Assembly (NCBI GenBank): GCA_016125475.1
Contig: WGLR01000003.1
Coordinates: forward strand, 195,945 to 259,944
Length of the DNA stretch: 64,000 nt
Origin: Betaproteobacteria bacterium
Lineage (GTDB): Bacteria; Pseudomonadota; Gammaproteobacteria; Burkholderiales; Ga0077523
Direction of reading: 5' to 3'
The stretch's first letter is position 1. Every line of letters starts with the position of its first letter. The position numbers were made by a program, and so were the translations under genes. The notes beneath the pieces are model-generated. The model was not told the origin of the DNA and searched no databases. It worked only from the letters and a program-made list of their open reading frames with translations. Shown here in pieces: positions 19,012 through 28,391 of the stretch.

Positions 19012-19953
19012 GTGCTCGGAACCTTCGGATATCTCGTCTCGCTCGCACTGGCGGCCTTCGTCTGGGTCGCGCCCGCCGGAGCGACGCCTCCCGACCTCGA
19101 CGCCCTGAAGGTGGAGGAGATCGCTCCGGGCAACTACGTCCACTTCGGCCGGATCGAACCCCTGTCGCACGCCAATCTCGGCGACCAGGCGAACATCGGC
19201 TTCATCGTGGGGGACCGCTGTGTCGCCGTGATCGACACCGGGGGCTCGTATGCCGTGGGCGCGGCGCTGCGCAAGGCCATACGGCAGGTCACGGACAAGC
19301 CCGTGTGCTACGTGATCATCACGCATTTTCATCCCGACCACTTCTTCGGCGCGGCCGCCCTGGTCGGGCCCGGCGTCCGGATCATCACGCACACGGACTA
19401 TCGTCGCTGGATCGCGGAGCGGGGGCGTTTCTATCTCAAGGCGCTGCACCGCGACCTCGGGGATCTCGCAGAGGGCAGCGAGGTGGTCGAGCCCACGGAG
19501 GTGGTCTCCGACAGGAAGACGATCGACATCGGAGGGCGCACGCTCACGCTCCAGGCGTGGCCGGCCGCCCATACGACGAACGATCTCACCGTCCTGGACG
19601 AGCGTACCGGCACGTTGTGGCTCGGCGACCTCCTGTTCGTGGATCACACGCCCGTCATCGACGGATCGGTGCTCGGATTCCTCGATGTCCTCGGTCGTCT
19701 GGGTGAAATGCGGGTCGCCCACTATGTCCCGGGTCACGGAAGGTCCGAACTGCCGTGGCCGAAGGTGCTCGAGCCCGAAAGGGACTATCTCGACGTGATC
19801 GTGCGCGAGACCCGTGCCGCGCTGAAGAACCGCAAGACGCTCGAGCAGGCGGTCGATTCCGTAGGCCTTTCACAGAGGGCGAACTGGGTCAACTTCGACG
19901 AGTTCCATCGCAGGAACGTGACGGAGGCCTATACGGAACTCGAGTGGGAGTAG
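19012..19953 (+). CDS. Quinoprotein relay system zinc metallohydrolase
   Basis: 313 residues, exported (signal peptide about 1-24 ending PAGA-TPP). A SoxH-like metallo-beta-lactamase fold of the kind annotated beside PQQ dehydrogenases. Intact ligands are THFHPDH (104-110), AAH187, GDLLF with Asp206, and VPGHG with His242. The exact reaction is unknown for the family. Start GTG 19012 follows GGGGAG at 5-6 nt. The inverted repeat CCCCG-TATTAT-CGGGG (18970-18985) just upstream may hold the -10 element. The SoxYZ-like carrier follows 92 bp later. Opposite it lies its degenerate paralogue. Confidence 0.82.
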   Translation: MLGTFGYLVSLALAAFVWVAPAGATPPDLDALKVEEIAPGNYVHFGRIEPLSHANLGDQANIGFIVGDRCVAVIDTGGSYAVGAALRKAIRQVTDKPVCYVIITHFHPDHFFGAAALVGPGVRIITHTDYRRWIAERGRFYLKALHRDLGDLAEGSEVVEPTEVVSDRKTIDIGGRTLTLQAWPAAHTTNDLTVLDERTGTLWLGDLLFVDHTPVIDGSVLGFLDVLGRLGEMRVAHYVPGHGRSELPWPKVLEPERDYLDVIVRETRAALKNRKTLEQAVDSVGLSQRANWVNFDEFHRRNVTEAYTELEWE

Positions 19954-20045
19954 CGTCGGGACTTCCGCGGGTATCTGTGTCTATACTCGGGCCCGGATGG
20001 CCGGCGTCGCCGGCCGTGGAGAGAATCCTCAAGGAGAACTGCAGC

Positions 20046-20885
20046 ATGTTGTGGAAGTCGACCGGCGCGCGCCTGCTCATGGCCGCATTCCTCGTTCTCG
20101 TGACCGGCGTTTCGCTCGCGAACGAAATGGCCGAACCGGATCCTGCCAAGAGTCAGTACTGGCCGACGATTCGTCAGATGATGTTCGGGGATCGCGAAAT
20201 TCTCGACGGCAAGGACGTCATCCACGTCTACCTGAGCACGCGTGCGGCCGATGCCGCGTCGGTGCCGGTCTCGATCAAGGGACAGATCGACCAGACGCCG
20301 GATCATTACATCAAGAACATCTATCTCATCGTCGAGCGCAACCCTTCGCCGGCCGCGGGCATCTTCCACTTCACGCCGGAGAGCGGGCGGGCCCAGCTCG
20401 AGACACGCCTGCGTTTCGAGGACTACAGTTTCGTGCGTGCGATCGCCGAGATGAACGACGGCACGCTCTACATGGCGAGCCGGTGGGTGAAGGCGGCGGG
20501 GGGGTGCTCCGCGCCGGGCGGCCGCTTTCGCATACCCGAGAACCTGATCGGTCAGATGAAGTTCAAGTTCATGGACGCCATGCTGGAGTACGGCAAGCCG
20601 ATCCTCGTCCAGCTCATGATCCGGCATCCGAACGAGTCCGCGCTGGCCATGGATTTCGACGGGGACAAGGTCCCCCGATTCGTGCGCAGCGTGAAGGTCA
20701 CGTACGACGGCAAGCTCGTGATGTCGGGCGAGGTGGACTTCTCGATATCCGACAACCCGAGTTTCCGTTTCTTCTTCCGGCCTGAGAAGGAGGGCGTGCT
20801 CGATGCCGTCGTGGAAGACACGTACGATCGTGTCTACCATCACCGTCTGACGGTCTCCGAGGGCGTGCCGCTCCCGGGCGGCTGA
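20046..20885 (+). CDS. Fused SoxYZ-like carrier of the quinoprotein relay system
   Basis: 279 residues: signal peptide (about 1-26), a SoxY-like domain (about 35-160) and a SoxZ-like domain (about 165-275). In Sox systems SoxY carries intermediates on a C-terminal Cys; here a single Cys154 sits in KAAGGCSAPGG at the domain junction, so the carrier arm is internal. Such fusions are known as quinoprotein-dehydrogenase-associated SoxYZ-like carriers. ATG 20046 has a strong AAGGAG upstream. It lies between the metallohydrolase and two cytochromes c, suggesting a periplasmic electron or adduct relay. Confidence 0.82.
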   Translation: MLWKSTGARLLMAAFLVLVTGVSLANEMAEPDPAKSQYWPTIRQMMFGDREILDGKDVIHVYLSTRAADAASVPVSIKGQIDQTPDHYIKNIYLIVERNPSPAAGIFHFTPESGRAQLETRLRFEDYSFVRAIAEMNDGTLYMASRWVKAAGGCSAPGGRFRIPENLIGQMKFKFMDAMLEYGKPILVQLMIRHPNESALAMDFDGDKVPRFVRSVKVTYDGKLVMSGEVDFSISDNPSFRFFFRPEKEGVLDAVVEDTYDRVYHHRLTVSEGVPLPGG

Positions 20886-20990
20886 TCGCCACGCGCTCAG
20901 GGCGCCCCTCGCGGGAGCAAGAGATTGACCATGCGAGGGGACTTCCGCACAATTGCAGGGTTTATTACCTGCGAACTACACAAACGACCA

Positions 20991-21323
20991 ATGAATGCGA
21001 AGCGCTTGGCGGCCGCAATGGCCATTGCGGTCCTCGGGGCCGTGGGAATGCAGGCTTGGGCAGCGGAGGGGAATGCAGCCGCTGGGGAAACCAAAACCGA
21101 GATGTGTGCGGGTTGCCACGGGATAGAGGGATATCGCACAGCATATCCGGACGTCTACAGCGTCCCGAAGCTCGGCGGACAGAACGCGCCCTACATCGTG
21201 AGCGCGCTGAAGGCCTACAAGTCGGGCGACAGGACCCATCCGACGATGCGGGGAATCGCGGCGACCCTGTCCGATCAGGACATGGCCGACATTGCCGCCT
21301 TCTATTCCTCCACGGGTAACTAA
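20991..21323 (+). CDS. Periplasmic cytochrome c (c553-like)
   Basis: 110-residue monohaem class I cytochrome c. Signal peptide about 1-26 (ends QAWA-AEG). Haem motif CAGCH is near residues 41-45, and the distal Met is probably in PTMRG. The C-terminal helix is DMADIAAFYSS. The in-frame codon at 20925 would place the export signal after a 22-residue lead, so ATG 20991 is preferred. It is closely similar to the next gene (shared AYKSG, LSDQ and ADIAAFYSS-type segments), a tandem duplication. Probable electron acceptor or donor in the relay. Confidence 0.9.
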   Translation: MNAKRLAAAMAIAVLGAVGMQAWAAEGNAAAGETKTEMCAGCHGIEGYRTAYPDVYSVPKLGGQNAPYIVSALKAYKSGDRTHPTMRGIAATLSDQDMADIAAFYSSTGN

Positions 21324-21354
21324 GGCCCCGGGCCGCATAAACGGAAGGATCCCG

Positions 21355-21696
21355 ATGAAAACGAGACTGTTGATCGTGACCCTGGCGCTGTCGTTCGCAG
21401 CTGCGCAGGCGTGGGCGGGCGGCGACGCGGCTGCCGGAGAAAAGAAGGCGAAGGAGGTGTGTGCGGCATGCCACGGGGAAGGTGGCGCAAAGCCCACGAC
21501 CCCGGACTACCCCGTCCTCGCGAGCCAGAGGGAGGATTATCTGGAGCATTCGTTGCACGCCTACAAGAGCGGGAAACGCAAGAACCCGATCATGGGAGCG
21601 ATGGCGGCGAATCTCAGCGATCAGGAGATCGCCGATCTCGCCGCGTACTTCTCGAGCCAGGACCCGGGCCGGCTGACCTACAAGTACTACCACTGA
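21355..21696 (+). CDS. Periplasmic cytochrome c (c553-like), tandem paralogue
   Basis: 113-residue monohaem cytochrome c with signal peptide (ends QAWA-GGD), haem motif CAACH near residue 36, and probable axial Met in NPIMGAM. Start ATG 21355 follows AAGGA at 6 nt. It is 31 bp downstream of the first cytochrome and similar to it over most of the length, with a short C-terminal extension (DPGRLTYKYYH). It is the last gene of the rightward group. The 238 bp that follow contain only GC-rich partial dyads and no clear terminator. Confidence 0.9.
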   Translation: MKTRLLIVTLALSFAAAQAWAGGDAAAGEKKAKEVCAACHGEGGAKPTTPDYPVLASQREDYLEHSLHAYKSGKRKNPIMGAMAANLSDQEIADLAAYFSSQDPGRLTYKYYH

Positions 21697-21934
21697 GATC
21701 GGGCCGCGGGGAGGGCGTGTCGCTTTCGCGACCGGTCTCTCCCGGGCAGGCTCCGGCCCGCATGGCACGTCCGTCCGGAAATCCCGGAACCGGAAGTCGG
21801 GCGGAGCCACGACGCCGGGCGTGAACGCCCTGGTTTGCGTCCTCGTCCCCTATCCTGACATTTTCGAAGGCCACCTGCCTTTCTCGGGTGCATCGTCCCG
21901 GTAGCGCAAACCGCGCCCGAGTGTAAGTGACGGG

Positions 21935-22384
21935 TCAGGAACCGCCACGCGCGTGTCGTGGGGTGCGACCGCGTATGCACGCCAGATAGCGCTCACCGTC
22001 GGGGGCCGTCCCGAGGCGCTGGGCCTCCCAGAGCATCTCTCCGAGACATTCGAGGATCGCATGCCGGGCATCGTGCGCCGACAGGCCCTGGGCCAGCATC
22101 CGGTCCAGTTCCGCGCGGATGCCTGGCGGCTGATCGATCGATAGCTGCTCCTCGATCGCGAGGTGCAGGGAAAGGTGCAGGAACGGGTTCGATTCCCCGG
22201 TTTCCGGCGTCCAGTCACGGTCGGCGAATCTCGCGGGATCCTCCAGCATCGGCCGGTACTCGGGGTGGTCGAGGAGGATCGAGATCGCCACCTGCTCGAG
22301 TCCCTCCAGGGGCCGACCGGAAACGTACTTCGTCCAGGTGTCGAAGAAGAATCGCCGGACCTCGTCGCGACTGGGGGTGAACAT
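21935..22384 (-). CDS. DUF1841 family protein
   Basis: 149-residue cytoplasmic protein matching the DUF1841 family of beta- and gamma-proteobacteria (N-terminal FTPSRDEVRRFFFDTWTKY, central NPFLHLSLHLAIEEQL, and HDARHAILECLGEMLWEAQR). No function is established for the family. The HLSLHL and HDxRH histidines are the most conserved feature. It sits 12 bp downstream of nth and is probably the last gene of that operon. Confidence 0.85.
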   Translation of the reverse strand: MFTPSRDEVRRFFFDTWTKYVSGRPLEGLEQVAISILLDHPEYRPMLEDPARFADRDWTPETGESNPFLHLSLHLAIEEQLSIDQPPGIRAELDRMLAQGLSAHDARHAILECLGEMLWEAQRLGTAPDGERYLACIRGRTPRHARGGS

Positions 22385-22396
22385 TCGGCGGACCTC

Positions 22397-23077
22397 TCAG
22401 AGTGCGCGGCGCCGCGTCGACGGGCGCTCGGGCTTCGCGGGCGCGTCCCCGGTCTTTTCCCTGTATTCGCAGAGGTCGCGCAGCACGCACGTCGAACATG
22501 CCGGGCGGCGCGCCTGACAGACATACCGGCCGTGCAGGATGAGCCAGTGATGGGCGTCCTTCAGGAACTCGGCGGGAACGGCCCGGAGCAGCTTCTGTTC
22601 GACCTCGATCACGTTCCGGCCGGGTGCGAGGCCCGTGCGGTTCGCGACACGAAAGATGTGCGTGTCGACCGCGATCGTGGGCTCACCGAAGGCCGTGTTC
22701 AGGACGACATTTGCGGTCTTGCGCCCGACGCCGGGCAGGGCTTCCAGCGCTTCACGATCGTGGGGAACCTCTCCGTCGTGCCTTTCGATGAGCTGATGAC
22801 ACAGCGCGATCACGTTCCTTGCCTTCGTGCGGTAGAGCCCGATCGTGCGGATGTAATGCTCGAGTCCCTCCACGCCGAGGGCGGCGATGCCCTGCGGCGT
22901 GCTGGCGACCTCGAAAAGTCTTTCCGTCGCGAGATTCACGCTCCTGTCCGTTGCCTGCGCCGAGAGCACCACGGCGACGAGCAGTTCGAACGGGGACGCG
23001 TACCGGAGTTCCGTCGTCGGGTGCGGGTTGGCCGCCTGCAGTCGTCTGAACAGTTCCGTGCGTCTGGCGAGGTTCAC
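22397..23077 (-). CDS. nth: Endonuclease III
   Basis: DNA glycosylase/AP lyase removing oxidised pyrimidines. 226 residues. The helix-hairpin-helix [12 protein letters not shown] holds catalytic Lys120, and Asp138 is in AVDTHI. The 4Fe-4S cluster Cys187, Cys194, Cys197 and Cys203 are spaced C-x6-C-x2-C-x5-C. The start overlaps the rnfB-like stop by 4 bp. In E. coli nth follows the complete rnf/rsx operon; here only the rnfB-like gene remains beside it. Confidence 0.96.
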   Translation of the reverse strand: MNLARRTELFRRLQAANPHPTTELRYASPFELLVAVVLSAQATDRSVNLATERLFEVASTPQGIAALGVEGLEHYIRTIGLYRTKARNVIALCHQLIERHDGEVPHDREALEALPGVGRKTANVVLNTAFGEPTIAVDTHIFRVANRTGLAPGRNVIEVEQKLLRAVPAEFLKDAHHWLILHGRYVCQARRPACSTCVLRDLCEYREKTGDAPAKPERPSTRRRAL

Positions 23078-23766
23078 GTGCCGACCCCCGAACGGCGTCG
23101 CGCCCGCGCCCGCTCCAGTGCTGCCTCGATGACGGCGCGCTTGCGTTCGGCATCGGGGGTGTCCGCGGGCAGGGTCCTAAGCTTTTCCGCGGCCTTGGCC
23201 GCAAGGCGTGCCTCGCGCTGGACCTTTTCCTTCTCGATGCGCACGGCACGACGCTCGAACCGGCCGCGCGCGTGCGCGGCGCGCATCCGCCATTGATCGT
23301 CCGGCCGGCTCGCGATGCAATGGCCGGAGGCCTGAAGTTCTTCCACGGTCATCAGCTCGATGCAGTCCACGGGGCATGCAGGCAGGCACAGTTCGCAGCC
23401 CGTGCACTCGTCGAGCAGCACGGTGTGCATGCGCTTGGCAGCCCCGACGATCGCGTCGACCGGGCACGCCTGGATGCAGAGCGTGCATCCGATGCACGCA
23501 CGCTCGTCGATCACCACCGCGCTTTCCGGGCCCTCCACCCCGCAGGTCGGATCGAGCGGCGGCGCCTCGCGGCCCAGCATGGCGGCGAGCCTGTCGATGC
23601 CGGCCCGGCCGCCGGGCGGGCAGCGGTTGATGTCGGCCGCCCCGGAAGCGATTGCCTCGGCATACGGGCGACATCCTCCGAAGCCGCACTTGCCACATTG
23701 CGTCTGCGGCAGCATCGCGTCGATCGCATCGACGCTCGCAGCAGGCGGGCAGAAAGCGCCGCTCAC
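23074..23766 (-). CDS. rnfB: RnfB-like iron-sulfur protein
   Basis: 230 residues. Cys24, Cys27, Cys32 and Cys49 form the N-terminal 4Fe-4S motif of RnfB. Two ferredoxin motifs, [12 protein letters not shown] and [12 protein letters not shown], follow between about 90 and 131, and an Arg/Lys/Ala-rich coiled tail ends the protein. The usual N-terminal membrane helix of RnfB is absent, so it is probably soluble. Start GTG 23766 overlaps the stop of the upstream oxidoreductase by 4 bp, and its stop overlaps nth. Other rnf genes are missing, suggesting it serves as the ferredoxin of the fused flavoprotein. Confidence 0.82.
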   Translation of the reverse strand: MSGAFCPPAASVDAIDAMLPQTQCGKCGFGGCRPYAEAIASGAADINRCPPGGRAGIDRLAAMLGREAPPLDPTCGVEGPESAVVIDERACIGCTLCIQACPVDAIVGAAKRMHTVLLDECTGCELCLPACPVDCIELMTVEELQASGHCIASRPDDQWRMRAAHARGRFERRAVRIEKEKVQREARLAAKAAEKLRTLPADTPDAERKRAVIEAALERARARRRSGVGT

Positions 23767-26700
23767 GCGCGAGGGTCCCTGCGTCCGGACCGGACGAGGC
23801 AGCGGTCGATCCATCGGGCGGTCAGCTTTTCGAGCACGCTGTTCTGCCCCAGACGATCGTTGAGTGCATGCCAGTCGACGCAATCGAGGCTCTGATCCTG
23901 GTTGAAGCACGAGAAGACGATCGTGCGTTCACCGGTGGCCGGATCGACGTGGGGCTGCAGGCACTGCGCGCAGATCTCCTTCATCATGCACTGCATCGGC
24001 GAGTTGATGGATCCGATCGCGACATGACGGGTCTTCAGGTACGGGGCGAGTTCGTCGTGCCGGGCCCTGGCGACGGCCGCCATCATGCGGTCCGATCCGA
24101 TCACGATCATCCTGCTTGCCTCGGGCAGCCCGATGACGGGAGTCCCGAGCCTGCCCGATCCATAAGCGCGCATGGCCTCGACGATGTTGCCCACGAAAGC
24201 GCGATCGTCGGGCCTGGACGGCCGGAACCCCGGCGCTTCGTCACAGCACCAGATCACGACATCCGAAGCGGCCTCGATCTCGTCGACCTTGTAGCGGTCG
24301 TCGCGTTTCTTGTAGCCGGCGAAATACAGCACGCGTGAACCGCACCGGCGCAGGGCCTGGCCGATGGAGAACAGCACCGCATTGCCGAGGCCGCCGCCCA
24401 CGAGCAAGACGGTTTCGCCCGCCGGAATCTCGGTGGGCGCTCCCGTGGGCCCCATGAGGACCACGGGCTCGCCGGGCTCGAGCTGCGCGCAGAGATCCGA
24501 CGAGCCACCCATCTCGAGCACGATCGTGGACACGAGGCCGCGTTCTGCGTCGACCCACGCACCCGTGAGCGCCAGGCCTTCCATCGCGAGCCGGGTCCCT
24601 TCGACCGAAGGCGCATGCACCTCGTAGTTCTGCAACCGGTAGAACTGACCCGGCCGGAACCGGCGTGCCGCCAGGGGCGCATGCACGATCACTTCCACGA
24701 TGTTCGGCGTGAGCCGGACGACTTCGCGGATCACCGGCCTCAGCTCGCGATCCAGCTGCTTCAGGAATGCGTCGTCGCCTCGTCCGAAGCTCGGGTCGAC
24801 GCGCGCGAGCGCGCGGCTCACGACGGGATAGCCACGGCGCGCACTCGCCATCGCCTTCACGACATTGCCGAAGAACGACGGGTGCAGGTCGCCGAAGAAG
24901 CTCATCGCCCGTCCGTCCGGCAGCCGGGCCAGCAGCACGTGCGTGTCGCCCGGCTTCGCGGAGCTCTCGGGTCTGACGGGGTGACCCTTCTCGTCGATCG
25001 CCTGGAAATACCGGCCGTCGAGATGAAAGTGCAGGGGATCCTCGCGTGCCGCGACGGTGTTCGGCTGCGTGCCTGCCGCGACGAAGATCGTCCGGGCGGA
25101 CAGCGTGGTCTCGTGTACTGCCTGATCGTGTTCGTCGACGTGCGGGCGCATTTCGACGCGCAGCCCGCTCGCGTGACCGAATTCGTCCACCTCGACGGCG
25201 AGCGGCGTGAGGTTTTCGGCGAACGCGATCCCTTCCTCCAGAGCCTTCTCGACCTCCTCGTGGTTGAGCGTGTAGGCGGGGCTGTCCACGAGTCGGCGAC
25301 GATACGCGATCGTGACGCCTCCCCACGAGCGGAGCAGTTCCGCAAGCCGGGGACTCCGACCCTCTGCGCGAGCGCGTTCCCGTTCCTCCCGCAGCGCGTA
25401 CGCGTGTCCGAGAAATTCGTCGGCGATGCCCGCTTCTTCCGGGTTCCACCCGGACCGGACCGCGTCGGCGCCCCGCTCGGCGACGAGCACCTCGTACCGT
25501 CGCAGGAACTTCTCGACCTGGACCGGGTAGTACGCGGCCGCTTCGGTTGCCGTGTCGATGGCCGTGAGGCCGCCCCCGATCACGACGGCGGGGAGCCGCA
25601 CCTGCATGTTGGCGATGGAGTCCGCCTTGGCGGCGCCGGTGAGCTGGAGCGCCATGAGAAAGTCGGACGCCGTCCGGACACCGCGCGCAAGACCGTTGGG
25701 GAGATCGAGAACCGTGGGCCGACCTGCCCCTGCGCAGAGCGCGATGTGATCGAAGCCCATCGCGAACGCGTCGTCGACGGTGAGCGTGCCACCGAAACGC
25801 ACACCCCCGTGGAGAGCGAACGATGCGCGCCGCTCCAGCAGGAGGCGGACGATCTTCAGGAAGTTCTTGTCCCACCGGACGGTGATGCCGTACTCGGCGA
25901 CCCCACCGAATCCGGCCATGACCCGTTCGTCGAGGGCCTCTCTCAGGCTGTCGATCTCGCGCACGGGCTCGAACGGCACGCGCGTTCCGTCCGGGCCCAC
26001 TCCGGAAACCGACGCGGGCAGCGGTTCGATCTTGAGGCCGTCGATGCCGACGACGAGGTGGCCGTCGTTGAGCAGATGGTGGGCGAGGGTGAAACCTGCC
26101 GGCCCGGTTCCGACGACGAGGACCTTTCTGCCCGAGCGCTCGAGCGGGACGGGACGCCGGAGGTTCAGGGGATTCCAGCGGGTGAGCAGCGAATAGATCT
26201 CGAACCCCCAGGGCAGTTCCAGCACGTCCTTCAGCGTTCGCGTCTCCGCCTGCGGAATGTTCACCGGGTCCTGCTTCTGATAGATGCAGGATTTCATGCA
26301 GTCGTTGCAGATCCGGTGACCGGTCGCCGCCACCATGGGGTTGTCGACACAGATCATGGCGAGTGCCGCGAGCCCGAAGCCCTCGCTCTTCAGCTTCTGG
26401 AACTCGGAGATCCTCTCCTCGAGCGGGCACCCGGCCAGGGAAACGCCGAACACGCTCTTCCTGAAGCCGGACGCCGGCGGCTTCTCGACGAGTCCGCGGG
26501 AACACGAATCCTTGCCCTGCTCGTGGCACCAGATGCAGTAGTGGGTCTGGTCGAGTGCACCCGCGAGATCCGTTCCGGCATCGGTGAGCGCAAACCCCTC
26601 GCGGTGCCGGACGTGCACGGCCCGGTGCACCCTGATGCCGTCGCACTCGTCCGACTGCAGCGGAACGAGGTTCATGAAGTCGAGCTTCTTCGGCACCCTG

Positions 26701-27266
26701 AACACGATGCCCGAGGCGTGCGCCGTCTGACCTTCCGGCGCGTGCACGGCCCACGCCGAATATCGCATCGCGGTGTCGAGCGCCTCGGCGTGGGCGCTTT
26801 CGTCGCGCTGCCAGTCGAGGACGGCCCGGGCGAACGCCAGTTCCGTGAACGGCTGACCGAGGAACGCCTCGAGCTTCGCGCGCAGCGCCGGGCCGTCGAA
26901 TCCGCAGGCTTCGGCGGCCTTGTGTCGGTTCGCGGCCTTGCGCTGCACGAACAGGCGCTTCACGGAGAACAGCGGCGCGAGTTCGGCGTGGCGTTCGGCG
27001 AGTGTCCGGACGGCATCCGAGACATCGAAGAGTCGGGCGAGAAAATGCTCGACGTGCGGAGCGATCTCGATGAGGAGTTCCGACTCGGCCTTGCGGTCGA
27101 GCGACTCCGGGTCGACACGCGCCTCGGCGAGCCGGAAGGCGAGAGCCGGGTCGTCCGTCGCGAGATCCTGCACGAAGGCCTGGTCCACCTTCAGGAGTCC
27201 GTCGCGGTCGTGGAGGTCGCGGAACGAAATCTCGAATCCGAGCCTCGGGGAAGGGGTCAGGGGCAT
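23763..27266 (-). CDS. Large fused FAD/Fe-S oxidoreductase (GltD/NfnB plus PyrK/NfnA-like)
   Basis: 1167 residues, cytoplasmic. A helical N-terminal domain (about 1-190) is followed by a cysteine-rich region with [13 protein letters not shown] (about 243) and ICNDCMKSC (about 320). Next is a GltD-type flavin module with an FAD site VVGTGPAGF near 380 and an NAD(P)-type site [11 protein letters not shown] near 557. The C-terminal ferredoxin-NADP-reductase/PyrK-like module starts near 842, with VGGGLGNAV near 953 and a 2Fe-2S Cys group [10 protein letters not shown] near 1092. Together these resemble both NfnAB subunits fused in one chain. It is coupled to the rnfB-like gene by a 4-bp overlap, which suggests electron bifurcation or ferredoxin:NAD(P) transfer; the real partners are unknown. 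Confidence 0.8.
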   Translation of the reverse strand: MPLTPSPRLGFEISFRDLHDRDGLLKVDQAFVQDLATDDPALAFRLAEARVDPESLDRKAESELLIEIAPHVEHFLARLFDVSDAVRTLAERHAELAPLFSVKRLFVQRKAANRHKAAEACGFDGPALRAKLEAFLGQPFTELAFARAVLDWQRDESAHAEALDTAMRYSAWAVHAPEGQTAHASGIVFRVPKKLDFMNLVPLQSDECDGIRVHRAVHVRHREGFALTDAGTDLAGALDQTHYCIWCHEQGKDSCSRGLVEKPPASGFRKSVFGVSLAGCPLEERISEFQKLKSEGFGLAALAMICVDNPMVAATGHRICNDCMKSCIYQKQDPVNIPQAETRTLKDVLELPWGFEIYSLLTRWNPLNLRRPVPLERSGRKVLVVGTGPAGFTLAHHLLNDGHLVVGIDGLKIEPLPASVSGVGPDGTRVPFEPVREIDSLREALDERVMAGFGGVAEYGITVRWDKNFLKIVRLLLERRASFALHGGVRFGGTLTVDDAFAMGFDHIALCAGAGRPTVLDLPNGLARGVRTASDFLMALQLTGAAKADSIANMQVRLPAVVIGGGLTAIDTATEAAAYYPVQVEKFLRRYEVLVAERGADAVRSGWNPEEAGIADEFLGHAYALREERERARAEGRSPRLAELLRSWGGVTIAYRRRLVDSPAYTLNHEEVEKALEEGIAFAENLTPLAVEVDEFGHASGLRVEMRPHVDEHDQAVHETTLSARTIFVAAGTQPNTVAAREDPLHFHLDGRYFQAIDEKGHPVRPESSAKPGDTHVLLARLPDGRAMSFFGDLHPSFFGNVVKAMASARRGYPVVSRALARVDPSFGRGDDAFLKQLDRELRPVIREVVRLTPNIVEVIVHAPLAARRFRPGQFYRLQNYEVHAPSVEGTRLAMEGLALTGAWVDAERGLVSTIVLEMGGSSDLCAQLEPGEPVVLMGPTGAPTEIPAGETVLLVGGGLGNAVLFSIGQALRRCGSRVLYFAGYKKRDDRYKVDEIEAASDVVIWCCDEAPGFRPSRPDDRAFVGNIVEAMRAYGSGRLGTPVIGLPEASRMIVIGSDRMMAAVARARHDELAPYLKTRHVAIGSINSPMQCMMKEICAQCLQPHVDPATGERTIVFSCFNQDQSLDCVDWHALNDRLGQNSVLEKLTARWIDRCLVRSGRRDPRA

Positions 27267-27337
27267 GAACGTTACGGAGATTGCTGATTCGAAAAGACCC
27301 GCCGACGAACGGCCGGGCGGGAAGACGGCAACCCGAA

Positions 27338-27343
27338 ATTATA
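27338..27343 (-). promoter_or_regulatory. Candidate -10 element for the oxidoreductase-rnfB-nth operon
   Basis: Reading leftward the sequence is TATAAT, 71 bp before the start codon of the large oxidoreductase, in the 97-bp gap after pyrD. No convincing -35 hexamer lies 16-18 bp upstream. Confidence 0.4.
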
Positions 27344-27363
27344 GTCGTCGGGGCGGCCTGCGA

Positions 27364-28374
27364 TCACAGCGTCGCCGCGACGATCTCCCGGACGAGGCCG
27401 GGGCCGCGGTACACGAGGCCCGAGTAGACCTGCACGAGCGTCGCACCCGCATCGAGCTTTCGCTTCGCGTCGTCCGCACACATGATGCCGCCTGCGGCAA
27501 TGATCGGAACCCTGCCGTCGAGCAGTCTCGACAGGGCACGTACGACGCCGGTCGAGCGTTCGAACAGTGGTGCGCCGCTCAGGCCGCCCTGCTCGTCGGC
27601 GTGAGGCTGGCCGGCGACGCCGTCGCGTGCCAGTGTCGTGTTCGTCGCGATCAGCCCGTCGACGTGGTGGCGCTGCACGGCGTCGGCAATGGCCTCCAGC
27701 TGGTCCGGATCGAGATCGGGTGCGATCTTCAGCGCGAGCGGAACGTGCCGGCCGTGTCGCGCTGCGAGCGCAGCCCGTTCCGACCCGAGGCGCCCGAGGA
27801 GCCGGTCGAGTGCGTCGGCCTCCTGCAGCGCTCGGAGATTCTTCGTGTTGGGCGACGAGATGTTCACCGTCACGTAGTGCGCGTGAGGGTAGGTCGCGCG
27901 CAGGCCGATCACGTAGTCCTCGTCCGCGCGGTCGATCGGCGTGTCGAAGTTCTTGCCGATGTTGATGCCGAGTACGCCCCGATAGCGTGTCCGCGACACG
28001 TTCGCGAGAAAGGTATCCAGGCCGTCGTTGTTGAAGCCCATGCGGTTGATGATCGCGCGGGAAGCCGCCAGCCTGAACAGGCGAGGGCGAGGATTGCCAG
28101 GCTGGGGGCGCGGTGTCACGGTCCCGACCTCGATGAATCCGAATCCGAAGCTCGCGAGCGCGTCCACGTGCCGGGCGTTCTTGTCCAGGCCGGCCGCGAG
28201 GCCGACCGGATTGGGGAACGTGATCCCCATGCATTCCACGGTGCGTCCCGCGAACGGCTCGGGGCGGCGCAGCAGGCCCAGGCGCTTCGCGCGGTCCAGC
28301 GCGCGCAGGCCGATGTCGTGGGCCGTTTCGCCGTCGAGTCGGAACAGCGCTGGGCGCAGCAGGGTGTAGAGCAT
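27364..28374 (-). CDS. pyrD: Dihydroorotate dehydrogenase (quinone), class 2
   Basis: Membrane-associated flavoenzyme oxidising dihydroorotate to orotate with quinone as acceptor, the fourth step of pyrimidine synthesis. 336 residues. The N-terminal amphipathic helix ([22 protein letters not shown]) typical of class 2 is present. The FMN-site segment [10 protein letters not shown], the catalytic serine in [13 protein letters not shown] and the C-terminal [15 protein letters not shown] are intact. Class 2 does not need PyrK, so the PyrK-like domain next door is not its subunit. The crotonase gene lies 17 bp upstream. Confidence 0.96.
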   Translation of the reverse strand: MLYTLLRPALFRLDGETAHDIGLRALDRAKRLGLLRRPEPFAGRTVECMGITFPNPVGLAAGLDKNARHVDALASFGFGFIEVGTVTPRPQPGNPRPRLFRLAASRAIINRMGFNNDGLDTFLANVSRTRYRGVLGINIGKNFDTPIDRADEDYVIGLRATYPHAHYVTVNISSPNTKNLRALQEADALDRLLGRLGSERAALAARHGRHVPLALKIAPDLDPDQLEAIADAVQRHHVDGLIATNTTLARDGVAGQPHADEQGGLSGAPLFERSTGVVRALSRLLDGRVPIIAAGGIMCADDAKRKLDAGATLVQVYSGLVYRGPGLVREIVAATL

Positions 28375-28391
28375 CGCGGACGGATCGGCGG

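Noticed and set aside
23074-23766. The rnfB-like gene as evidence for a full Rnf complex here
   Set aside because: No rnfA, C, D, E or G lies on either side, and the N-terminal membrane helix is missing.
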